64,000 nucleotides of DNA from SP197 sp965242595 (GCA_965242595.1 OZ251464.1:1736001-1800000); one strand, 5' to 3'; counted from the first letter of the stretch, positions 24,503-37,450 are shown. A program made the numbers and translations. The notes: a model not told the origin generated them from the sequence alone.

Positions 24503-25033
24503 CTATTCGGCCTGCCCGCCGCCGGGATCCGGGCCTTCGGGGTCGGGCTTGGCCGGCAGCTCGCGCTTGAACTCGATATCGCTGGTGAAGGCCAGGCGGC
24601 GCGGCACCGCCCCCCTGCCCTCTTCGAGTCTGGCCAGCAGCGGCGAGGCCAGCGAGGTGGCGCGCTCTTCGGCCTCCTGCAGCCTGGCGACGGTGTGCAG
24701 ATCGTAGGGAAAGCCGAACACGCGGGGTGGGCGTCCGTCCTTCATATCCAGCCACAGGAAGATGGCCCGGCCCTCGTGGATGTCGTAGCCGATGACGCGC
24801 CGATACTGGCTGAAATCGTCGAACAGGGCGATGCGCGCCGGCTGCGGCAGGCCCATCAGCGCCTGGGTGGCGCCATAGCCGGCCGGGATGAGCGCGAACA
24901 GGGCGGCCAGGGCGGCGGCCTTGCGCCAGGCCCGGCCCGGCGCCGTGACCGCCGCCCAGCAGACGACGGCGATCAGCGCGAAACAGACGGCGAAGACCAG
25001 CGAGGGCGGCGAGAAGGCGCTGGAGAAGAGCAT
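24503..25033 (-). CDS. membrane protein of unknown function
   Basis: A 176-residue protein with two N-terminal membrane helices (about 11-29 and 37-58), then a soluble domain containing IALFDDFSQYRRVIGYDIHEGRAIF (split) and RVFGFPYDLHTVARLQEAEERA, and a disordered acidic tail. No family recognised. It lies three bases upstream of sfsA and five bases downstream of the next gene, so it is certainly part of the chain that begins with the proton-channel gene, and may work with it in the envelope. Confidence 0.75.
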   Translation of the reverse strand: MLFSSAFSPPSLVFAVCFALIAVVCWAAVTAPGRAWRKAAALAALFALIPAGYGATQALMGLPQPARIALFDDFSQYRRVIGYDIHEGRAIFLWLDMKDGRPPRVFGFPYDLHTVARLQEAEERATSLASPLLARLEEGRGAVPRRLAFTSDIEFKRELPAKPDPEGPDPGGGQAE

Positions 25034-25038
25034 GGACG

Positions 25039-25644
25039 CTAGAGCCTCTGGCCGTCGAGCAGCGAGGTGAAGAGGTCGTTCACCGTATGCGGCAGCAGCC
25101 CGCCGGCCTCGTTGAGCTGGAAGCGCAGCACCGTGACCTCCTGATCGACGCGCACCAGCTCTACCTTGCGCAGCAGAATCTGGCGGGCCGGCTTTTCGAT
25201 ATCGAGCTTGACGGAGACGATGACATGCACCGGCACCGGCCAGATTTCCGCTTCGTTGCGGTACATATGGATGTTGACGACATAATCGCCCGCCGGCACG
25301 CCGCGGCTGTAGGACATTTCGTGGTTGGCGGCGGTGAGGTCGTTCATATAGCCCAGATCGTCGCGCAGCAGATCGAAGATGGTGCCGCCGCGCTGCGACC
25401 AGCCGACGGCGCCGTCGCCAGGCGCCTTGACCCACAGATCGACATCGGCGTCGATGTGTTCGGGCCATTTGATCTCCACGATCACATTGCCGGGAGTCAT
25501 CAGGTCGGCGGTTTTCTTTTCCGGCGGGTTGACGTGGGGCAGCAACAGGATCACCAGGGCGACGAAGCCCAGCAGCGCCAGCAGGATGACGTCGCGGAAG
25601 ACCGTTGCCGCGGCGGCATCGTCCAGCGGGTCAAGCGCCTGCAC
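25039..25644 (-). CDS. single-pass inner-membrane protein with periplasmic domain, ExbB partner candidate
   Basis: A 201-residue protein. One helix at about 20-37 (VILLALLGFVALVILLLPHV) is followed by a periplasmic domain with VIVEIKWPEHIDADVDLWV and GDYVVNIHMYRNEAEIWPV. A single N-terminal membrane helix plus periplasmic domain right behind an ExbB/TolQ-like gene is the geometry of an ExbD/TolR partner, but the ExbD signature Asp in the helix is not obvious, so it may be a diverged analogue. It overlaps the channel gene by 14 bases. Confidence 0.75.
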   Translation of the reverse strand: MQALDPLDDAAAATVFRDVILLALLGFVALVILLLPHVNPPEKKTADLMTPGNVIVEIKWPEHIDADVDLWVKAPGDGAVGWSQRGGTIFDLLRDDLGYMNDLTAANHEMSYSRGVPAGDYVVNIHMYRNEAEIWPVPVHVIVSVKLDIEKPARQILLRKVELVRVDQEVTVLRFQLNEAGGLLPHTVNDLFTSLLDGQRL

Positions 25645-26290
25645 GCCTTTCCCCCAGCTCGACGATGGCGTTGATGAGCCGCACCGTGCCGGTGGCGAGC
25701 AACTGGTAGTTGGCCATCAGCCAGATATTGAGCACGCTGCCCACCAAAGTGGTGACCAGCGCCGTCGACATGCCGGAAATCAGCGCCGAGACCATGGGGC
25801 CGACATTCTCGGTTTCGCCGGCCATGCCGGGATCGACCCCCGAGAGCGCGACGATGAAGCCGATCACCGTGCCGATCAGGCCCAGAAACACCAGGCTGGA
25901 ACCCAGATGGCGGACCAGGGTGATGTTCTGCGACAGCTCCAGCCGCAGCGCCTGGGCGAGAATTTGGCGGCTTTGGGCGTCCTTGCCGGCAGCCCTGGCG
26001 GCATAAACCGCCGCCCGGGAAGGCGTGGCCGGATCGAAGCGGCGCGCCAGGTTGATCTGCCGGCTGGTCCAGAACACGCGCCCCAGCGCCAGCGCGAGGC
26101 CGACGGCGAAGACCAGCACGATGACGGCGACGAAGCGCGTCTGATCCGCTACGAAGGCGCGCTCGACCAGGCCCTCCGCCCAGGCGGCGGCGGTGAGTGC
26201 GAGGGCGGCAGCGTTCAGCAGCGCGCAGCGCAGCACCAGCCGATAGCTGTGCGGGTCCACCGTCGCCTCTGCCGCCTGTCCCATGCCCAT
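25631..26290 (-). CDS. MotA/TolQ/ExbB proton-channel family protein
   Basis: A 219-residue inner-membrane protein with helices at about 20-40, 50-70, 125-150 and 170-195. The last two carry the family pattern LVRHLGSSLVFLGLIGTVIG and VSALISGMSTALVTTLVGSV, in which small residues and a Thr line the ion path. Such proteins use proton flow to drive a periplasmic partner, here probably the next gene. It heads the six-gene chain exbB-like, partner, membrane protein, sfsA, map, radC. Confidence 0.88.
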   Translation of the reverse strand: MGMGQAAEATVDPHSYRLVLRCALLNAAALALTAAAWAEGLVERAFVADQTRFVAVIVLVFAVGLALALGRVFWTSRQINLARRFDPATPSRAAVYAARAAGKDAQSRQILAQALRLELSQNITLVRHLGSSLVFLGLIGTVIGFIVALSGVDPGMAGETENVGPMVSALISGMSTALVTTLVGSVLNIWLMANYQLLATGTVRLINAIVELGERRAGA

Positions 26291-26349
26291 CCCGTCCGCG
26301 GCTGGCGATGCTAATTATAGAGGTGGCCGGCCACGAATCGGCACCCGTT

Positions 26350-26637
26350 TCAGAGTTGAGGGGCCGGGCCGAGAGTCTTGGGCCCGCGATCGGCATGGTT
26401 GCGCGAGGCCAGCGGCGGCACCTCCACCACGATGTCGTGGCCTTCGCTGCCGCCTGCGGTCCCGATCCCGGCAGCGGCCAGCTCTGCGGCCCGGAAGACG
26501 TGCTCGTCATAGGATTCGGCCGCCTGGCCGGAAAGGGCGGCCAGGCGGCCGATATGGAAAGGCTCCCCGGCCGGGCCCGGCGAAGTGGCCGCGGCGAGGA
26601 CGCCAAAAGCGGCAGCCATATGGATCGTGGAGCGCAT
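26350..26637 (-). CDS. small putative exported protein
   Basis: A 95-residue open frame with a likely signal peptide (MRSTIHMAAAFGVLAAATSPGPAG, cleavage near 24) and a mature part (EPFHIGRLAALSGQAAESYDEHVFRAAELAAAGI...) without recognised domain. It sits 59 bases upstream of the channel gene on the same strand and might be the first gene of that chain. A longer frame back to 26730 is possible but has no start signal. Supported only by the signal-like N terminus. Confidence 0.45.
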   Translation of the reverse strand: MRSTIHMAAAFGVLAAATSPGPAGEPFHIGRLAALSGQAAESYDEHVFRAAELAAAGIGTAGGSEGHDIVVEVPPLASRNHADRGPKTLGPAPQL

Positions 26638-26765
26638 GCGATATCCCGGTGCAACGACACCGCCATCGGTGCCGACCCTAACCCAATGCCCCGAACATCG
26701 CCAGACAGCCGCTTGCGCCACCCGGTCCATGGGGCAACACTCGCCTGCCCCTTCGCGGAGATGCG

Positions 26766-27527
26766 ATGTCCCGGATCGTCAGCGCCGCCGTGCTCGTCAT
26801 CGGCAACGAGATCCTGTCAGGCCGCACCCAGGATGCGAATATCGCCTTTCTGGGCCGGAGCCTGAACGAGATCGGCATCCGGATGATGGAGGTGCGCGTG
26901 GTGGCCGACATCGAGGCCGACATCGTCGCGGCCGTGAACGCTCTGCGCCGCCGCTACGACTATGTCTTCACCACCGGCGGCATCGGTCCCACCCACGACG
27001 ACATCACCGCCGACAGCGTGGCAGCAGCCTTCGGGGTTGGGATCGACTACCACCCGCAGGTCTACCGGCTGCTGAAGGAACATTTCGAACAGCGCGGCAT
27101 GGAGGCCAACCGGGCCAGGATGCGCATGGCGCGCATTCCCGCAGGCGCTGAACCCATCGATAACGAGATCAGCCTGGCGCCGGGCTTTCAGATCGGCAAT
27201 GTCTTCGTGCTGGCGGGCGTGCCGGCGATCGCGCAGGCCATGTTCAAGGGCGCCCGCAGACGCCTGCGCCGCGGCGCGCCACTGCTGACCCGCGCGCTGC
27301 GGGCCCAGTGCAGCGAAGGCGCCGTGGCGGCCGCGCTGGCCAGGCTGCAGAAGGCATTTCCCGAAGTGGAGATGGGAAGCTATCCCTGGAGCGACGACGG
27401 CGTCTTCGGCACCAGCCTGGTGCTGCGCGCCACCGAGGCCGCCCTGCTGGAGCGTGCCTTCGCCGAGGTCTTCGCCGCCGCCGAGGCCGCCGGTGGCTGC
27501 CCGGTGGAAGAAAGCGGCGAAGGTTGA
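26766..27527 (+). CDS. CinA-like molybdopterin-binding domain protein
   Basis: A 253-residue protein of the competence/damage-inducible protein A N-terminal class (MoaB/Mog fold). It shows AAVLVIGNEILSGRTQDAN, FTTGGIGPTHDDIT and VFVLAGVPAIAQAMF, all diagnostic. It lacks the C-terminal nicotinamide-nucleotide deamidase domain of full CinA; this short form is common in alphaproteobacteria. The N-terminal domain of CinA relatives has ADP-ribose pyrophosphatase activity in some bacteria, but this is not shown for the short form. It is convergent with the serine hydrolase gene. Confidence 0.9.
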   Translation: MSRIVSAAVLVIGNEILSGRTQDANIAFLGRSLNEIGIRMMEVRVVADIEADIVAAVNALRRRYDYVFTTGGIGPTHDDITADSVAAAFGVGIDYHPQVYRLLKEHFEQRGMEANRARMRMARIPAGAEPIDNEISLAPGFQIGNVFVLAGVPAIAQAMFKGARRRLRRGAPLLTRALRAQCSEGAVAAALARLQKAFPEVEMGSYPWSDDGVFGTSLVLRATEAALLERAFAEVFAAAEAAGGCPVEESGEG

Positions 27528-27552
27528 GCGACGATCGCGCCGACAGAGCTGG

Positions 27553-28728
27553 CTACAGGCGCTCCAGCACCTCCTGGCACATGGCGGCCACCTCCGGCAG
27601 ATAGGCGTCGTCGTCGCCCTGACGGGTTTCCAGCACGCTGAAGAAGGCGATGGCGGCCTCCTTGTCGGGATCGGCCAAGAGGAACTGGCCGCCATAGCCG
27701 CCATGACCGATTCGGCGCCCATCGGTGAAGGCGTGGTTGCTGTAACGCCAGCCCTGGCGCGGCCCGTTCAGCCATGTGCCCCGCCCGCTGCGGGTGGTCT
27801 CGATGAAGGCGGGATCGCCCACCGCCTTGCCATCCACGCCGATTCCCTTGCGCGCGAAGAGGAGGCCGAAACGAGCCAGGTCGCGGGCGGTCATGGCGCC
27901 GCCGCCGCTCAGCACCGGCACGAAGTCCTTGTCCAGCGAAATGTGGAAGGCGCCTTCGATGCCGGCGGCCTCGATATGGTCCACCAGCAGGGCCTTCAGG
28001 TCACGGCCGCTGGCCCGCTCTGCAATCCAGCCGGCGAGATCGCTGTTGGTGGATTTGTAGAGGGTGGCGTTCTCCGGATTGGCCGTGCCGTCGGCCACCA
28101 GGCGGCAGGCGAGATCGCGCACACCATATAGTACGTGGCCGGGCGGGGGCAGGCGCCAGTTCATGGCGACCTCTTCCTGCCCGTAGCCCGTCCGCGCCCC
28201 CGCTGCCGGCGGTGGGTTCCACGGCGCTTCGTAGTTCTCGTCGAAATTGTTGGCGACCGCCATGTCCAGCAGCTGTTGCACCGTGGCGCCGCGATAACCG
28301 CTGGAGACCTCGGGCACATGAGCCTCGATCCGGCTTTCCAGGTCGAGGATGCCAGCGGCGGTAAGCCGTCCGAAAACGAGGTTCAGGTTGATTTTGGTGA
28401 TGGACTGCAGGGAATGCGGCCTGTCCGGGGCCATATCGCGCGCATAGGCATCGAACAGCAGGTCGCGCCCGCGCGCCACCGCCATGGCGCAGAACGCAGC
28501 CCCGCCGGTCAGCCGGCGGAGTTCGGCCAGGGCACCCAGCCGCCGGTCGATCCGCCGCCGCAGCGGCAGGACGCGCGAAGAACGCAGCACGAGGCCATGG
28601 CGATGCAGGAGATGAAGGCTGCGGAAGCTTGCCCGCCGCCGCTCCGCCCGGTTCCATGCCGCCAGATTGTCGCCGCCCACATCCAGATCCGGATTGCGAA
28701 CGAGATGGTGGCAAAGGTTGCGCGCCAT
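27553..28728 (-). CDS. serine hydrolase (class C beta-lactamase/penicillin-binding protein fold)
   Basis: A 391-residue protein of the beta-lactamase-related family. The catalytic SxxK is SITK at 109-112, the second motif is in LYKSTNSD, and the third appears as HGGYGG in place of KTG. There is no signal peptide, so it is probably a cytosolic esterase or peptidase rather than a true beta-lactamase. The ATG at 28728 follows GGAGGAGG; the flavodoxin-like gene ends 17 bases upstream, suggesting one transcript. Confidence 0.85.
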   Translation of the reverse strand: MARNLCHHLVRNPDLDVGGDNLAAWNRAERRRASFRSLHLLHRHGLVLRSSRVLPLRRRIDRRLGALAELRRLTGGAAFCAMAVARGRDLLFDAYARDMAPDRPHSLQSITKINLNLVFGRLTAAGILDLESRIEAHVPEVSSGYRGATVQQLLDMAVANNFDENYEAPWNPPPAAGARTGYGQEEVAMNWRLPPPGHVLYGVRDLACRLVADGTANPENATLYKSTNSDLAGWIAERASGRDLKALLVDHIEAAGIEGAFHISLDKDFVPVLSGGGAMTARDLARFGLLFARKGIGVDGKAVGDPAFIETTRSGRGTWLNGPRQGWRYSNHAFTDGRRIGHGGYGGQFLLADPDKEAAIAFFSVLETRQGDDDAYLPEVAAMCQEVLERL

Positions 28729-28745
28729 GGCCTCCTCCGGGGAGA

Positions 28746-29210
28746 TCAGAAGATTCCGGCTTCGAGGCCGGCAGCCATCGACTGGCCGAGCTCCTCGCAC
28801 ATCGCGGCGAAGCCTTCCTGCCAGGGCCCTTTCAGCACCAGCGGTTCGCTGACGGCCCGCCAGCCCAGCCCGGAGGCGATGCTTTCGACCCCGCGCCTGG
28901 TGCCGGTGCCGTCGAGGCCGGCGCGGATATAGAGCGCATAGGGCATTCCCTGCGTTTCCTCCTGACAGGGATAATAGCAACGGTCGAAGAAGTCCTTGAG
29001 CGCGCCCGACATGTAGCCCAGGTTCTCCGTCGTGCCCAGAACGATGGCCGCGGCCGCCTTCACGTCGCCGGGCCCGGTATCGAAGGGCGAGAGTGTGCGG
29101 ACGACGATGCCCGGAAGATCGAGGCTGCAGGCACCCCGCTGGATGGCAGCGCGCAGCCGCTGCGTGTTGGGCGAAGGCACATGGCCGACGATCAGCAATG
29201 TTTTCGTCAT
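28746..29210 (-). CDS. flavodoxin-like NAD(P)H-dependent FMN reductase family protein
   Basis: A 154-residue protein with the flavodoxin fold: first strand and phosphate loop MTKTLLIVGHVPSPNTQRL, FMN-ring segment IVLGTTENLGYMSGALKDFFDRC (split) and YYPCQEETQGMPYALYI. These match the small flavodoxin_2/NADPH-dependent FMN reductase family; the electron acceptor is unknown. The ATG at 29210 suits the family start; the open frame runs further upstream. It is paired with the serine hydrolase gene and divergent from the pseudogene. Confidence 0.8.
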   Translation of the reverse strand: MTKTLLIVGHVPSPNTQRLRAAIQRGACSLDLPGIVVRTLSPFDTGPGDVKAAAAIVLGTTENLGYMSGALKDFFDRCYYPCQEETQGMPYALYIRAGLDGTGTRRGVESIASGLGWRAVSEPLVLKGPWQEGFAAMCEELGQSMAAGLEAGIF

Positions 29211-29299
29211 GGCAAGCCCCTTGCCGGCGGAGACACGATGCGTCAAGCGCGCCAGGGGGTAGCGTGCGAACGACGGCAACCGGCCCGGGAGCGGTCGCC

Positions 29300-30294
29300 A
29301 TGACAAGCACGCCTGAAGCGCAGGCCCACCGGCTTGAGATTCAGTCCGACCGGCGCATTGCCGTAACCTGGGCCAACGGGAAGGTCAGCCGCCATCGTTT
29401 CATATGGCTGCGCCAGCAGTTCTTCCATCCTGCAAGCGGTCGCCCCGGCGATGAGGCGCATGGCCCCTTGCGCCTGCCCGACGAGCCGGGGGCGTTGCAG
29501 GCGGCCTCCTGCGCAGTGGAGGATGGCAAACTCGTCGTCGTCTGGGCTGGTGACGGCGCCCGCACTTACCACAATCTCGCCTGGCTGCGGCGCAACGCCT
29601 ATGACCGCGAACAGCGCCTGGCGCGCAAGGCGAAGCCGGTGCTGGCTGCCGAGGCCGCCACCTTCCCATGGCTGGAGTGGGAACGGGTGCTGGCCGACGA
29701 GGAGGCTTGTTCACGCTGTTCACCATGCTGTGCAAGCGCGGTTTCGCCCGGCCGAAAGGCGCGCCCGCCGAAGACGGGCGGGGTCGCACGCCTGGCCCGG
29801 CGGCTGGGGACACTGCGGGCCCGGCATCGTCGCGGACGCCGTCCACCGCCCACCCGCCCGGGCGGGACGCTATGCCCATATCGCAGCCGGTGGCGCCGGC
29901 AGGCTCGCCCCGCATACGGACGAAGGCCGGCGCCACACGCTGCCGGGCATCAACTTTACACCTCTCATTGAAAGCCGCGCCGGGAGCGGTGGCGAATCGA
30001 TGTTGTGCGAAGGGCTGTTGGCCGCCACCAGGCTGTGAGCTGGGGACAGGCAGGCCTTCGAATGACGACAATCTGGCTTGCCGTCACAAGCTGCGGCCGG
30101 GCGAGGGCCATGTTTTCGACAACCATCGGCTTCTCCATGCCCGCACCGCGCTCAATCCCGCCGCCGCTTGCCGCCATATCCAGCAAGCCTCGGTGGACCA
30201 CGAGGAATTCCACAGCAGCTATCGCAGGCTTGCGGAGAAACTGGGGCGCATGGACGATGCGGCGGCCATTCTGCCGGGCAGTGCGCTGGGTTAG
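29300..30294 (+). pseudogene. gamma-butyrobetaine dioxygenase-like gene, decayed
   Basis: Pieces of a gamma-butyrobetaine/trimethyllysine dioxygenase are scattered over all three frames. The first 130 codons are an intact N-terminal DUF971-type domain (RIAVTWANGKVSRHRFIWLR, HPASGRPGD, TYHNLAWLRRNAYD). Frame shifts follow near 29700, giving LFTLFTMLCKRGFARP and GGVARLARRLGTL in different frames. The iron-binding HxD segment APHTDEGRRHTLPGINF is in a third frame, and the C terminus LRPGEGHVFDNHRLLHAR in a further one. The middle of the catalytic domain, roughly a hundred residues, is missing. Too many lesions for sequencing error; the gene is dead. It may once have served carnitine breakdown. 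Confidence 0.85.
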
Positions 30295-30329
30295 GATGTG
30301 GACCATGGCGCTGCGGCGGCATGGTATGG

Positions 30330-30413
30330 GCGGGCGTGGCGAAATGGGTAGACGCAAGCGACTTAAAATCGCTTGGGCTTGGTCCCGTGCCGGTTCGAGT
30401 CCGGCCGCCCGCA
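30330..30413 (+). tRNA. tRNA-Leu (TAA)
   Basis: An 84-base gene with a long variable arm: acceptor GCGGGCG pairing with CGCCCGC, anticodon arm GCGAC-TTAAAAT-CGC with anticodon TAA, and T-loop GTTCGAGTC. The CCA end is not encoded. Confidence 0.93.
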
Positions 30414-30441
30414 CCCTTGCCGATTCGCCCCGGACAAAGCC

Positions 30442-31470
30442 ATGACCGGCGCCGAAACCTCGGGCGCAACGCTCGCCGTGCTGGAAAATCTGGCCCGCAA
30501 CTCCCTGTCGCTGTGGGGGCTTTCCCCACAAACCCGGATCGGCCTTGCCAATTTCTCGGAGAATACGACCTGGCGGCTCGATATGCCGAACGGTGCCAGG
30601 GCCATGCTGCGCGTTCACCGCGAAGGCTATCACAGGCTCGAAGGCATCCGTTCGGAGCTCGCCTGGCTGCATGCCCTTCGCAAAGATACGGATCTGACCG
30701 TGCCCCATGCGATCGCTGGCCTCGATGGCGAGGAAGTCCAGGAAGGCACCGTCGCCGGGCTCGTCCGTCCGCGCCATATGGTGCTCTTCGACTTCATTGA
30801 CGGCGTGGAGCCGGAGGAAAGCGACGACTTGGTGGAACCTTTCCGTCGCCTGGGTGAGGTGAGCGCCAGACTGCACCTCCACGCCATCGGCTGGCGCCGC
30901 CCGCCCGGATTCGAGCGGCTGGTGTGGGACCCCGAGCATATCGTGGGCGCCGGAGCCTATTGGGGCAGCTGGCATGACGGGCCGCTCGACGACGCCCGCC
31001 AAGCTGCCCAGATTGGTAGGTTGCAGGAGGCTGTCGCAGCACGGCTGCGATGCTGTGGGCGTAGCCAGAAACGCTTCGGGCTGGCCCATTGCGACCTGCG
31101 GCTGGCCAATCTGCTGCTGGATGGGGACGATACCAAGGTCATCGACTTCGACGATTGCGGCGACTCCTGGTTCCTCTACGACCTGGCCACCGCCATGACG
31201 CTGATCGACAACCAGCCACGGAGCCGGGCTCTGATCGACGCCTGGCTGGATGGCTACCTGCCTTGCCGCCTCCTCGACAAGGAGGACCGGCTGGCGATCC
31301 CCAGCCTGCTGGTCATGCGCCGCCTGGCGATTCTTGCCTGGTTCGGCAGCCATGCCGACACCGTGCTGGCGCACGAGCACGGGCCAGGCTTCGCCGCCGA
31401 GCTCTGCGAGATGGCCGAGGCCTATATGACCCGGGCACCCTCTCCGGACGATCTCCTGCCCTGGGCCTAG
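30442..31470 (+). CDS. aminoglycoside-phosphotransferase-fold kinase
   Basis: A 342-residue small-molecule kinase of the APH/choline kinase family. The catalytic loop is HCDLRLANLL (Asp218 as base) and the metal Asp is in VIDFDDCG (235/237). An N-terminal lobe with MLRVHREGYH supplies the ATP lysine-like region. The best functional relatives are homoserine kinase type II and hydroxylysine/choline-type kinases; substrate not predictable. It begins 28 bases after tRNA-Leu and is the last gene before the rrn promoter. Confidence 0.82.
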   Translation: MTGAETSGATLAVLENLARNSLSLWGLSPQTRIGLANFSENTTWRLDMPNGARAMLRVHREGYHRLEGIRSELAWLHALRKDTDLTVPHAIAGLDGEEVQEGTVAGLVRPRHMVLFDFIDGVEPEESDDLVEPFRRLGEVSARLHLHAIGWRRPPGFERLVWDPEHIVGAGAYWGSWHDGPLDDARQAAQIGRLQEAVAARLRCCGRSQKRFGLAHCDLRLANLLLDGDDTKVIDFDDCGDSWFLYDLATAMTLIDNQPRSRALIDAWLDGYLPCRLLDKEDRLAIPSLLVMRRLAILAWFGSHADTVLAHEHGPGFAAELCEMAEAYMTRAPSPDDLLPWA

Positions 31471-31519
31471 CCTCCGTCGGGGGCGCCGGGGCACTGCCTG
31501 AAAAATGTGACGAAAGTGT

Positions 31520-31548
31520 TTGACATGCATCATCGACCCGCCTATAGG
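31520..31548 (+). promoter_or_regulatory. predicted rrn operon promoter
   Basis: A perfect -35 box TTGACA (31520-31525), a 17-base spacer and a -10-like TATAGG (31543-31548), about 250 bases upstream of 16S. The GC-rich discriminator that follows (GTGCGC) fits stringent control of rRNA promoters. Confidence 0.75.
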
Positions 31549-31794
31549 GTGCGCTCTGCCGCATGGGGAGGCCCTGGCAGGGGCTGCATGATGCAGCCGG
31601 TGTTTGACATGTGAAGAGATGGAAGAGATGCGTGGGCGGCGGTGTGCGGCGCAACCGCTCGCACATGTGAGTGTGCTCACGCGTCTTGCAGGGTCGTAAA
31701 GACCCGAGCAAGTCAATCATTGGATCCCAAGATCCTTTGAGCGCGAACGAACACGCATATGTTCGGGCCGGATGGGGCATACGCCCCGACATCG
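31549..31794 (+). promoter_or_regulatory. rrn leader with boxA-like element
   Basis: The transcribed leader before 16S. GTGTTTGACATG at 31600-31611 resembles boxA (TGCTCTTTAACA in E. coli), where Nus factors load for antitermination. A similar CTCTTTGACA is in the 16S-23S spacer. A hairpin GGGGC-ATAC-GCCCC lies just before 16S. No protein gene is present. Confidence 0.5.
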
Positions 31795-33297
<1,503 letters not shown>

Positions 33298-33307
33298 ATA
33301 GGGATCC

Positions 33308-33344
33308 TACACCCTATAGCATTATGACCATGCTGTAGGGTGTA
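33308..33344 (+). promoter_or_regulatory. hairpin directly downstream of 16S rRNA
   Basis: A 15-base-pair stem (arms 33308-33322 and 33330-33344, one G-T pair) with a seven-base loop starts 11 bases after 16S. It is not followed by a T run and is more likely an RNA-processing structure of the spacer than a terminator. Confidence 0.7.
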
Positions 33345-33432
33345 CATCCTCCAATCGTGGCACATCGCCGCCTTCGCATCTCTTCTAGCCTAACAAGCTT
33401 GCCCAAGAGTGTCTGGGTGGAATCGTTGCCTA

Positions 33433-33510
<78 letters not shown>

Positions 33511-33529
33511 ATGCTGTCACAATACGGTT

Positions 33530-33605
33530 GGGGGTGTAGCTCAGCCGGGAGAGCGCCTGCTTTGCAAGCAGGAGGGCATCGGTTCGAATCCGTTCACCTC
33601 CACCA
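33530..33605 (+). tRNA. tRNA-Ala (TGC)
   Basis: Second spacer tRNA of the rrn operon. Acceptor GGGGGTG pairs with CACCTCC (one G-T pair), anticodon loop TTTGCAA reads TGC, and the CCA end is encoded. Confidence 0.97.
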
Positions 33606-33651
33606 CTGTGATCGTGATACATCCATTGCCGGCACGCGGCAAGCAAAATGG

Positions 33652-33662
33652 CCTCTTTGACA
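33652..33662 (+). promoter_or_regulatory. boxA-like antitermination element in the rrn spacer
   Basis: CCTCTTTGACA between tRNA-Ala and 23S resembles boxA and matches the element in the leader; E. coli also carries a second boxA here. Inferred from sequence and position only. Confidence 0.45.
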
Positions 33663-33731
33663 TCGTATGAGAAGCAAAACGCACACGAGTGTGCTTGCAG
33701 TCTCTTAACTTGCAAGACCATTCGTGATGCG

Positions 33732-33751
33732 GTATGGTGCTCCAGCGCGGG
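33732..33751 (+). promoter_or_regulatory. pre-23S processing stem, 5' arm
   Basis: Twenty bases (GTATGGTG...CGCGGG) that pair, with a single mismatch, with 36589-36608 beyond the 23S 3' end. Such stems enclose 23S and are cut by RNase III. Confidence 0.8.
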
Positions 33752-33778
33752 CTTGATCCGCGTATGGGAGCTCGCTGA

Positions 33779-36541
<2,763 letters not shown>

Positions 36542-36588
36542 CAGCTGGCCTTGCAAGCCACCCGGGGCCTCAATATTGCGTTTCCAAA

Positions 36589-36608
36589 CCCGCGCTGGAC
36601 CACCATAC
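36589..36608 (+). promoter_or_regulatory. pre-23S processing stem, 3' arm
   Basis: Complement of 33732-33751 with one mismatch, about 48 bases after the 23S 3' end; the two arms would form a 20-base-pair RNase III target. Confidence 0.8.
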
Positions 36609-36637
36609 TGATATTAGGCGAGTAGCGCGTTTCGATA

Positions 36638-36754
36638 GCCTGGCGGTTCCGGCGGAGGGCCTCCACCCGATTCCATTCCGAACTCGGCCGTTAAATCCTC
36701 CAGCGCCGATGGTACTGCGTCTTAAGGCGTGGAAGAGTAGGTCACTGCCAGGCT
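36638..36754 (+). rRNA. rrf: 5S ribosomal RNA
   Basis: About 117 bases from GCCTGGCGGTTCCGGCGG to CACTGCCAGGC. The terminal helix GCCTGGCGG/CACTGCCAGGC, loop CGATTCCATTCCGAACTCGG (with the CCGAAC core) and the helix IV/V region are typical. Confidence 0.96.
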
Positions 36755-36814
36755 TTCGAAACCCGCCACTGCAAACCTTCTGACACAATGACTGCGCATA
36801 TGGGCACATTTTAA

Positions 36815-36888
<74 letters not shown>

Positions 36889-37310
36889 TCAGACAAGGCG
36901 CCACCGGATCTAATTGAGGTAGCGCATTTTCAGCTTGACGAAGACACACATCTTCACGCGTCGGGCATCGCGCGATAAGCCCCCGCCTCCTAACGCGGTC
37001 CGGGACATGACCAAGGGCGGTGGTCAGCGCGCCGCCTCGGGCAACGGTTATGTCGCCCGCAAGCAGCTGATATGGCGCGCTGCTCCGGCCTACTACTATC
37101 CCCGAGATACTCCTACAACCGCTTCGTACATTGGGAGCAGTACCCCGGCCTCAAACACACCTTCGCTATCCGTGACAGCAATCGCTGCCGCCAAGCCCCA
37201 GCAGCAAAGCGTCATGTGGCCTCGTGCTCTCCCGTATCGCGAGAATAGCGACTGTCATGATCGCCGACATCGGAAAATCAAAGATATATCAATGGGTTAG
37301 AGAGGTATCG
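36889..37310. other. intergenic region after the rrn operon
   Basis: About 420 bases with no supported gene. An open frame on the plus strand at 36935-37300 has neither a ribosome site nor recognisable protein sequence, and its composition is mixed. A clear rrn terminator with a T run was not found; short G-C-rich repeats occur but are not convincing. The convergent tRNA-Ser gene closes the region. Confidence 0.4.
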
Positions 37311-37401
37311 TGGCGGAGAGGAAGGGATTCGAACCCTCGATGGGCTTTTGACCCATACTCCCTTAGCAGGGGAGCGCCTTCGACCACTCGGCCACCTCTC
37401 C
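37311..37401 (-). tRNA. tRNA-Ser (GCT)
   Basis: A 91-base gene on the minus strand with acceptor GGAGAGG pairing with CCTCTCC, anticodon arm CTCCC-CTGCTAA-GGGAG (anticodon GCT), a long variable arm, T-loop GTTCGAATC and an encoded CCA end. Confidence 0.95.
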
Positions 37402-37450
37402 ACCGTCGCTTCTAAAGGCGCGCCGTGAAGGCGTCAATGCGCCAGCTCCT

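Noticed and set aside
25039..25644. Calling this gene exbD or tolR
   Set aside because: Position and topology fit but the characteristic helix Asp and domain motifs are not visible.
31604..31609. TTGACA in the leader as a second rrn promoter
   Set aside because: No -10 box 16-18 bases downstream; better explained as part of a boxA-like element.
36935..37300. 121-residue open frame after the rrn operon
   Set aside because: No ribosome site, no recognisable sequence, mixed composition; probably intergenic DNA.
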